Positions 12,180 to 17,205 of a stretch of DNA of 17,205 nt are shown in pieces. Position numbers and translations under genes: made by a program. The DNA is from Promicromonosporaceae bacterium (GTDB taxonomy: Bacteria > Actinomycetota > Actinomycetes > Actinomycetales > Cellulomonadaceae): positions 1 to 17,205 of the forward strand of contig WQZL01000032.1 of assembly GCA_009780755.1 (NCBI GenBank), read 5' to 3'. Below the pieces are notes generated by a model. It searched no databases and was not told the DNA's origin. It saw only the letters and a list, made by a program, of their open reading frames with translations. Positions within the stretch are counted from its first letter, which is position 1, and the number at the start of each line of letters is the position of its first letter.

Positions 12180-13250
12180 GTGAGTTTCGAGTCTAGTTCA
12201 GCGGCAGCATCCCAGGCAGTCATCCCGCTTAGGACACAGGCCCGCGAGGCGCTGCGCGAAACCCTAGGAGGAGCCACCCGCGTCGGCCTGGTGAACTTCC
12301 CCAACCACGGCAACCCCGGCGATCCGGCGCTGTGGTTGGCCGCTCAGCAATTACTCCGCAGTCTGGGCGTGCGCATCACTTATCGCAGCGCGTGGTGGGA
12401 TTTCGACGCGTTGGCCGCTCGCCGGGCGCTCGATGATGCCCCGATTCTGCTTAACGGCGGCGGCTCCCTGGGTGACACCTACGCCGGACAGCAGAGCACT
12501 CGCGTTCGCGTGTTGACCGAGATGCGCGACAATCCCATCATTCAGTTGCCACAGTCCATCGACTTTCGCGATCCAGCCAACGCAGCGACCTTCGGCGATC
12601 TTGCCCGCGCCCACCCCGACTTTCGACTAATGGTGCGCGAACACATTTCCGTCGAGCGAGCGCGCACGCAGTTGGGCATCGAGCCGCGACTTTCCCCAGA
12701 TCATGTACTCGCCCTGCAACTTGACGCCAAGCTGCGGTCCTTCCGCCTGGGGCCACCACAGTACGACGTGCTTTGGATGACCTGGGGTTCACACATGCCC
12801 GAACACGTCGATTACTGGACGCCCGAAGTGCCAGGTGTGCGTCGATTGGACTGGATTGACGGTCAGGCACAGGATGAGGCCAACTGGGATCGCCGGGGCC
12901 GGTGGGCGCTCGCGGCCAACCGCTGCATCCAGCAGAAATGGAATCCGAAGTCGCGCTGGGCGGGCGTCACACATCGGGTCGCAGCCATCACCTATGATCC
13001 GCTGGCGACGCGTTGGGTGCGACGCGGCTTCGACTACCTGAGTACGGCGAAAGTGGTGGTCACCAACAAGCTGCACGGCCACATTTTCAGCGTGTTGGCT
13101 GGTATTCCCCATGTTGTGCTGAACAATTCCAATGGCAAGGTCTCCGGCACGCTCGACGCTTGGACCTCTGGGCTGCCGGGGGTACATCGGGCAACTGAGG
13201 GCGAAGAGGCCTACAAGATCGCGCTGCAACTGCTAAGGGAGATGGCATGA
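12180..13250 (+). CDS. Polysaccharide pyruvyl transferase family protein
   Basis: About 356 residues. Family signatures are VGLVNFPNHGNPGDPALWLAA (about 35-55), ILLNGGGSLGDTYAGQ (89-104), the IIQLPQSIDF segment (120-129), and the C-terminal NKLHGHIFSVLAGIPHVVLNN region, which matches the LHGHI active-site area of the family. Members transfer pyruvate from PEP to sugars or, in some cases, act as glycan-modifying enzymes of other specificity. I chose GTG 12180 because a TAGAGT box sits 7 bases before it; ATG 12153 and GTG 12171 are in-frame alternatives. The next gene overlaps it by 4 bases, so the pair is cotranscribed. Confidence 0.85.
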   Translation: MSFESSSAAASQAVIPLRTQAREALRETLGGATRVGLVNFPNHGNPGDPALWLAAQQLLRSLGVRITYRSAWWDFDALAARRALDDAPILLNGGGSLGDTYAGQQSTRVRVLTEMRDNPIIQLPQSIDFRDPANAATFGDLARAHPDFRLMVREHISVERARTQLGIEPRLSPDHVLALQLDAKLRSFRLGPPQYDVLWMTWGSHMPEHVDYWTPEVPGVRRLDWIDGQAQDEANWDRRGRWALAANRCIQQKWNPKSRWAGVTHRVAAITYDPLATRWVRRGFDYLSTAKVVVTNKLHGHIFSVLAGIPHVVLNNSNGKVSGTLDAWTSGLPGVHRATEGEEAYKIALQLLREMA

Positions 13251-14092
13251 AACTCGTGGTGACGCTGCTCGTGCGCGACGAGGTGGATGTGGTTGGGGCC
13301 AACATTGCTCACCACTTGGATCAGGGCGCGGCGCATGTTCTGGTTACCGACCTTGGTTCCACCGATGGCACGGTTGAAATTATCGAGAGCTATGCGCGGC
13401 GAGGTCTGGCCACATTGATCCAGGAACCCGGCGATGAGTTCCGGCAGGCGCAGTGGGTGACTGCAATGGCCCGCCGCGCCGCCACTGAACACGGCGCCGA
13501 TTGGGTAATAAATCTAGATGGTGACGAGTTTTGGGTGCCGAAGGATCGTTCGCGACGGCTGGTAGATGTGCTGGCTGAGCTGCCCGATGAGGTAGGCATG
13601 GTGCGGGCTTGGCGGCAAGACCTGGTGGGCTTTCCGAGCCGGGGCGCTGGTTTTACGGATTGGCCGCGACGGTTGCGCTGGCGCAACCTCAACACAGTTT
13701 CAGAGCGGGGAAGGCCGCTCGGCCCGAAGGTTTGCCACCGAGCCGATTCGCAGGTGGAGGTACCAATGGGCAACCACAGCGCGGCCGGGCCGAGGCTTGG
13801 GCGGCTAGCGGACGATGAGCCAATCCTCATTCTGCACGCACAACTGCGCTCATGGGCGCAGTTCAGCCGCAAGATAGCCGTCGGCGGTGCGGCGCTGGCG
13901 GCCAACACAGAGTTGGACGCGGCCGTCGGCTGGCATTGGCGAGCCGACTATGAGCGGCTGCAAGACGGCACCCTAGAGCGGACGTACCGCGACCGCTGCC
14001 TAAGCGTCGGTCGCCTGCTGCGCGGCCTGCGCGCTGGCACCCTCGTCCGGGACCGCTGGCTAGAAAAGCGCCTGGCGCAGCTGCCGGATTAG
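13247..14092 (+). CDS. Family 2 glycosyltransferase
   Basis: A 281-residue GT-A fold enzyme of the Glyco_tranf_2_4 type. The N-terminus LVVTLLVRDEVDVVGANIAHHL then VLVTDLGSTDGT (31-42) is the family start, and ADWVINLDGDEFW (84-96) holds the DxD-like metal and nucleotide-sugar site at 91-93. No membrane segments are evident. Its ATG overlaps the upstream stop (ATGA) and is preceded by GGGAGATGGC, a proper Shine-Dalgarno at normal distance, unlike the first gene of the unit. It probably adds a sugar to the same glycan modified by the upstream pyruvyl transferase homologue; the sugar is unknown. Confidence 0.85.
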   Translation: MKLVVTLLVRDEVDVVGANIAHHLDQGAAHVLVTDLGSTDGTVEIIESYARRGLATLIQEPGDEFRQAQWVTAMARRAATEHGADWVINLDGDEFWVPKDRSRRLVDVLAELPDEVGMVRAWRQDLVGFPSRGAGFTDWPRRLRWRNLNTVSERGRPLGPKVCHRADSQVEVPMGNHSAAGPRLGRLADDEPILILHAQLRSWAQFSRKIAVGGAALAANTELDAAVGWHWRADYERLQDGTLERTYRDRCLSVGRLLRGLRAGTLVRDRWLEKRLAQLPD

Positions 14093-14328
14093 GCCAACCT
14101 CTAAGAACCCTTGGCACCCATAAAAGTGAACCTTGGCTCCCCCTTTTATCGGTGCTTCCGGCTCAGAAGGGTGCCGCTGCACCTTGGTTTATGTTGCCGG
14201 AGGGCAGGGTGGTTGCGCAGGATGGCGAGGGGTGTGCAGGGTTTCGGGTGGGGAGGATTCGGCGGTGGCGGAAATAACCTGGCACAATGGATGCCGGGTT
14301 GCGCGGCGCTGACGCGTCGGCAGGCCAT
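14093..14328. other. Intergenic region with nested inverted repeats upstream of tRNA-Gln
   Basis: No gene is supported in these 236 bases. Near the left end GGCACCC (14113-14119) can pair with GGGTGCC (14169-14175), enclosing ATAAAAG (14120-14126) with CTTTTAT (14143-14149). The short word CCTTGG recurs at 14109, 14131 and 14182. This could end the upstream operon but lacks a T-run. Further right, GGCACAAT (14281-14288) is a possible -10 for the tRNA. Confidence 0.4.
14283..14288 (+). promoter_or_regulatory. Candidate -10 box of tRNA-Gln/glmU
   Basis: CACAAT lies about 40 bases before the mature tRNA, leaving a short leader. No clear -35 is visible. It would also drive glmU, because nothing separates the tRNA from that gene. 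Confidence 0.3.
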
Positions 14329-14400
14329 TCCGCCTTGGTGTAATTGGCAGCACAGGGGTTTTTGGTGCCCTTAGTTCAGGTTCGAGTCCTGGGGGCGGAG
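14329..14400 (+). tRNA. tRNA-Gln (anticodon TTG)
   Basis: Acceptor strands TCCGCCT (14329-14335) and GGGCGGA (14393-14399) pair, with one G-U, and G at 14400 is the discriminator. The T arm reads CAGGTTCGAGTCCTG. The anticodon loop TTTTGGT gives anticodon TTG, with a stem GGGGT/GCCCT that contains two G-U pairs. CCA is not encoded. The following gene glmU starts one base later. Confidence 0.88.
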
Positions 14401-14401
14401 C

Positions 14402-15913
14402 GTGACAAATACTGAGTCGCCGGTGGCGGCGGTTGTTATCCTCGCCGCCGGCCAGGGCACCCGGATGAAGTCGAGTACCGCCAAGGTGCTTCATCGAATC
14501 GGCGGACGCTCCCTGTTAGGTCACGCTATCGCCGCCGGGAAGTTCCTTAACCCCACACACCTAGCCGTCGTCGTGCGTCACGAGCGCGATCAGGTGGCCG
14601 CCGAGGCGCGCGCCCTCCACCCGCCCGCGGTGATCGCCGATCAGGATGATGTGCCCGGCACCGGGCGCGCCGCACAATGCGCGCTGATAGCGCTGGACGA
14701 GGTGGTTTCGACCAATGTGACTGGCCCCATCGCCGTCATCTCCGGTGATGTGCCGCTGCTCGATGGCCAAACCCTCGCCTGGCTGCTTGATGCCCACCGC
14801 GCCGAGGGCAATGCCGTCACCCTCCTGACCACCATGCTTGACGACGCGACCGGTTATGGCCGCGTCGTCCGGGCCGCTGATGACAGCGTTACGGCCATCG
14901 TTGAGCATCGCGACGCCAGCGACGCCCAGCGTGAGATTCGGGAAATCAACTCCGGCACCTACATTTTCGATGCCGCCATCCTGCGGGCGGGCCTGAGCGC
15001 CGCCACCCGCGACAACAATCAGGGCGAGATGTACCTGACCGACGTGATCGCCCACGCGCGCGCGGCTGGACTCCGGGTTGGGGCCGTCGTCACGGAAGAT
15101 CAGATGTTGGTGGCGGGCGTCAATGATCGCGTGCAGTTAGCCGCGCTCGGTCGCGAACTTAACCGCCGCATCGTTAAAGAGTGGATGCGGGCAGGCGTTA
15201 CCGTCGTGGACCCGGCCACCACCTGGATCGATGTGGACGTTGACCTTGAAGCCGACGCCACCTTGCTGCCCGGCACGCAGCTACACGGCGCCACCTCCAT
15301 CGCCGCCGGGGCCATCATCGGTCCAGATACCACCCTTACCGATACCGAGGTGGGCGCCGGGGCCGCCGTTACCCGCACGCAGGCCCTGCTTGCGGTAATC
15401 GGTGAGGGCGCCACCGTCGGCCCCTTCACCTACCTACGCCCCGGCACCACGCTCGGCGCAGGCGGCAAGATCGGCGGCTTCGTCGAGGTCAAGAACGCGC
15501 AGATCGATGCGGGCGCCAAGGTGCCGCATCTGAGCTACGTGGGAGACGCAACCATCGGGGAGGGCGCCAACCTTGGCGCCGGTACCATCGTCGCCAACTA
15601 TGACGGCGTGAAAAAGCATCGCACGCATGTCGGCGTGCAGGCACGCGTCGGCAGCGACAACGTGCTGGTGGCACCCGTCACCATCGGGGATGGTGCCTAC
15701 ACCGCTGCCGGCTCCGTTATCACCGAGGACGTGGCCCCTGGTGCGCTAGGCATTGGCCGCGCCCGACAGACGCAACTGCCCGACTGGGTGGCAAAAAACC
15801 GGGCCGACACCGAGGCTGCGTCAGCTGCTACGGCGCAAAAGGGCGCCACGGGCGGGCAAGCCGCCATCCCAGGCACTAGCGTTGACTCCGCCGCCAACCC
15901 GAGTGAGGACTGA
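14402..15913 (+). CDS. glmU: Bifunctional GlmU: glucosamine-1-phosphate acetyltransferase / GlcNAc-1-phosphate uridyltransferase
   Basis: A 503-residue enzyme that makes UDP-GlcNAc for peptidoglycan and other glycans. The N-terminal uridyltransferase domain starts VVILAAGQGTRMKSSTAKVLH (11-31) and carries GTGRAAQCAL, ISGDVPLLDG and YGRVVRA motifs. The C-terminal left-handed beta-helix acetyltransferase domain shows repeated hexapeptides and the signatures PFTYLRPGTTLG, GGFVEVKNAQI and LGAGTIVANYDGVKKHRTHVG. A 35-residue Ala/Thr-rich tail ends the protein. The GTG at 14402 has no Shine-Dalgarno of its own because the tRNA-Gln body lies immediately upstream; GTG 14423 (VAAVVILAAG) is an alternative. 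The prs gene begins 7 bases after the stop. Confidence 0.95.
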   Translation: MTNTESPVAAVVILAAGQGTRMKSSTAKVLHRIGGRSLLGHAIAAGKFLNPTHLAVVVRHERDQVAAEARALHPPAVIADQDDVPGTGRAAQCALIALDEVVSTNVTGPIAVISGDVPLLDGQTLAWLLDAHRAEGNAVTLLTTMLDDATGYGRVVRAADDSVTAIVEHRDASDAQREIREINSGTYIFDAAILRAGLSAATRDNNQGEMYLTDVIAHARAAGLRVGAVVTEDQMLVAGVNDRVQLAALGRELNRRIVKEWMRAGVTVVDPATTWIDVDVDLEADATLLPGTQLHGATSIAAGAIIGPDTTLTDTEVGAGAAVTRTQALLAVIGEGATVGPFTYLRPGTTLGAGGKIGGFVEVKNAQIDAGAKVPHLSYVGDATIGEGANLGAGTIVANYDGVKKHRTHVGVQARVGSDNVLVAPVTIGDGAYTAAGSVITEDVAPGALGIGRARQTQLPDWVAKNRADTEAASAATAQKGATGGQAAIPGTSVDSAANPSED

Positions 15914-15920
15914 AGCGAAG

Positions 15921-16907
15921 ATGAACCTATCGATCCACTCCGCGCCCGACCGCGAACTCATGGTCGCCAAGGGTAGATCGCACCCGGAGTTGGCCGAGGC
16001 CATCGCCCGTGAGCTGCATATCGACCTGCTGCCCACCACTACCTACGACTTCGCTAACTCGGAAACCTACGTGCGGTATGGCGAGTCTATTCGCGGTACC
16101 GACCTGTTCATCATTCAGCCGAACGCCACCCCGGTGAACGAGTCGCTGATGGAGCTGTTGTTGATGTTGGATGCCGCCAAGCGCGCATCCGTGGGCCGCG
16201 TCACCGCCGTGATTCCATTCCTGGCCTACGCCCGACAGGACAAGAAGTCGCGGGGCCGCGAGCCTATCTCGGCCCGCCTGGTCTCCGACCTGTTGGCCAC
16301 GGCTGGGGCCGACCGCGTGATGAGCATCGACCTGCACTCCCCGCAGATTCAGGGCTTCTTTGATATGCCGGTGGACCACCTAGAGGCCATGCCCGTGCTG
16401 GTGGATTACGTGCGCACCCGCGTCGATTTGACCAACGTTTGCGTGGTCTCCCCAGATGCCGGGCGGATCAAGGTAGCCGAGCAGTGGGCCACATCCTTCG
16501 ACGGCTGCCCGCTGGCCTTTGTACACAAAACCCGCGACGTGACCCGCCCCAACCAATCACACGCCAACCGCGTGGTTGGTGACGTGCAGGGCCGAGACTG
16601 CGTACTCGTAGACGATTTAATCGACACCGGCGGCACCATCACCGAGGCGGCCAAGGTGGTACTCGGCGCGGGCGCCAAGTCGGTGACCATCGCCGCCACC
16701 CACGGCGTACTCTCGCCACCCGCCGCGCAACGTTTGCACGAGTCCGGGGTTAAAGAAGTGGTGGTGACCGACACGCTGCCCATCGATTCTGCCAGACGTT
16801 TCGCCGAACTTACCGTATTGTCTATAGCACCAATGCTGGCTCGTGCCATTCGCACGGTTTTCGAGGACAGCTCTGTGACCTCTCTATTTGACAACAACGG
16901 AACCTGA
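15921..16907 (+). CDS. prs: Ribose-phosphate pyrophosphokinase
   Basis: A 328-residue PRPP synthase, which transfers pyrophosphate from ATP to ribose-5-phosphate for nucleotide, histidine and tryptophan synthesis. Motifs: YDFANSETYVRYGESIRG (42-59), FLAYARQDKKSRGREPISARL (within 100-120, ATP-binding flexible loop), SIDLHSPQIQGFF (135-147), SPDAGRIKVAE, and the PRPP-binding loop VLVDDLIDTGGTI (228-240). Length is normal. The frame is open upstream inside glmU, but the ATG at 15921 gives the family N-terminus; a GAGG lies about 13 bases upstream. glmU followed by prs is a common actinobacterial order. Its stop overlaps the next gene by one base (TGATG). Confidence 0.95.
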   Translation: MNLSIHSAPDRELMVAKGRSHPELAEAIARELHIDLLPTTTYDFANSETYVRYGESIRGTDLFIIQPNATPVNESLMELLLMLDAAKRASVGRVTAVIPFLAYARQDKKSRGREPISARLVSDLLATAGADRVMSIDLHSPQIQGFFDMPVDHLEAMPVLVDYVRTRVDLTNVCVVSPDAGRIKVAEQWATSFDGCPLAFVHKTRDVTRPNQSHANRVVGDVQGRDCVLVDDLIDTGGTITEAAKVVLGAGAKSVTIAATHGVLSPPAAQRLHESGVKEVVVTDTLPIDSARRFAELTVLSIAPMLARAIRTVFEDSSVTSLFDNNGT

Positions 16908-17205
16908 TGACTGACACTTACACCCCATTGCCCATAACGGTTATTGTCCCCACATTCAACGAGGGGCCGAACGTTGCTGAATTGGTGCGTCGCCTGGGGG
17001 ATGCACTCCCAGCGGATTCGACCGTTTTATTTGTGGATGACTCGAAGGACGACACTCCGCAGATCATCGAGCAGGTGGCGGAAACTGCATCGTTGCGGGT
17101 GCTAATGATCCATCGCACCGAACCGATTGGCGGGTTGTCGGGAGCCGTGGTCGAGGGGCTTCAGAAGGCCGAGGCCGACGGCGCACGGTGGATGGTGGTG
17201 ATGGA
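16907..17205 (+). CDS. Family 2 glycosyltransferase, polyprenyl-phosphate sugar synthase-like, N-terminal part
   Basis: The first 99 codons are present; the gene continues past the window. ITVIVPTFNEGPNVAELVRRL (about 10-30) followed by VLFVDDSKDDTPQIIE (about 40-55) is the GT-A nucleotide-sugar binding start. GGLSGAVVEGLQKAEADGARW and MVVMD at the edge fit the dolichol/polyprenyl-phosphate mannose or glucose synthase subgroup, where an AD or xD metal site follows. Translation is probably coupled to prs through the TGATG overlap; no strong Shine-Dalgarno is present. A polyprenyl-phosphate sugar product would be a natural donor for the GT87-like proteins earlier in the window, but this is inference. 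Confidence 0.8.
   Translation, partial: MTDTYTPLPITVIVPTFNEGPNVAELVRRLGDALPADSTVLFVDDSKDDTPQIIEQVAETASLRVLMIHRTEPIGGLSGAVVEGLQKAEADGARWMVVM

Noticed and set aside
14111..14374. Open frame crossing the tRNA-Gln gene
   Set aside because: It runs through the tRNA body, has no family resemblance and is explained by GC-rich composition.

Overview
The window looks like chromosomal DNA of a high-GC actinobacterium. The grounds are GC-rich codon use, frequent GTG starts, menaquinone biosynthesis genes, a short actinobacterial-type SRP RNA, a LytR_C-domain membrane protein, GT87-type membrane proteins, and the order tRNA-Gln, glmU, prs. I see no plasmid, phage, insertion sequence or CRISPR hallmark. 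I cannot name the genus.

Layout, left to right. (1) The 3' end of an amidase-signature gene converges on menG, and menG diverges from menF (menaquinone pathway). (2) A small conserved hypothetical gene converges on menF and diverges from a one-TM LytR_C-domain protein. (3) Two tandem paralogous polytopic membrane proteins resembling GT87 glycosyltransferases follow. The second reads through into the antisense strand of pntB. (4) pntA and pntB (proton-translocating transhydrogenase) form a minus-strand operon. (5) A non-coding hub between about 9500 and 10110 holds the SRP RNA (minus strand), a 68-nt nested palindrome, tRNA-Ser(GGA) and a strong terminator. (6) A surface-polysaccharide block holds manC converging on an NAD-dependent epimerase/dehydratase, which diverges from a polysaccharide pyruvyl transferase family gene coupled to a family-2 glycosyltransferase. 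(7) tRNA-Gln(TTG) abuts glmU, then prs, then the start of another family-2 glycosyltransferase cut by the window edge.

How the genes could work together. ManC supplies GDP-mannose and GlmU supplies UDP-GlcNAc. The two GT2 enzymes, the GT87-like proteins, the epimerase and the pyruvyl transferase homologue could all act on a cell-surface glycan. The last GT2 resembles polyprenyl-phosphate sugar synthases, and GT87 enzymes typically use such lipid-linked sugars. That link is inference. MenF and MenG act at the first committed step and the last step of menaquinone synthesis, and PntAB couples the proton gradient to NADPH supply.

Two architectural habits run through the window. Genes that begin a transcription unit tend to have a TAnnnT-like -10 hexamer 6 to 8 bases before the start codon and no Shine-Dalgarno sequence, which points to leaderless mRNAs. 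All four convergent gene pairs overlap at their 3' ends. The most unusual non-coding item is the 68-nt palindrome between the divergent SRP RNA and tRNA-Ser genes. I did not find a clearly new defence, mobile or signalling system.
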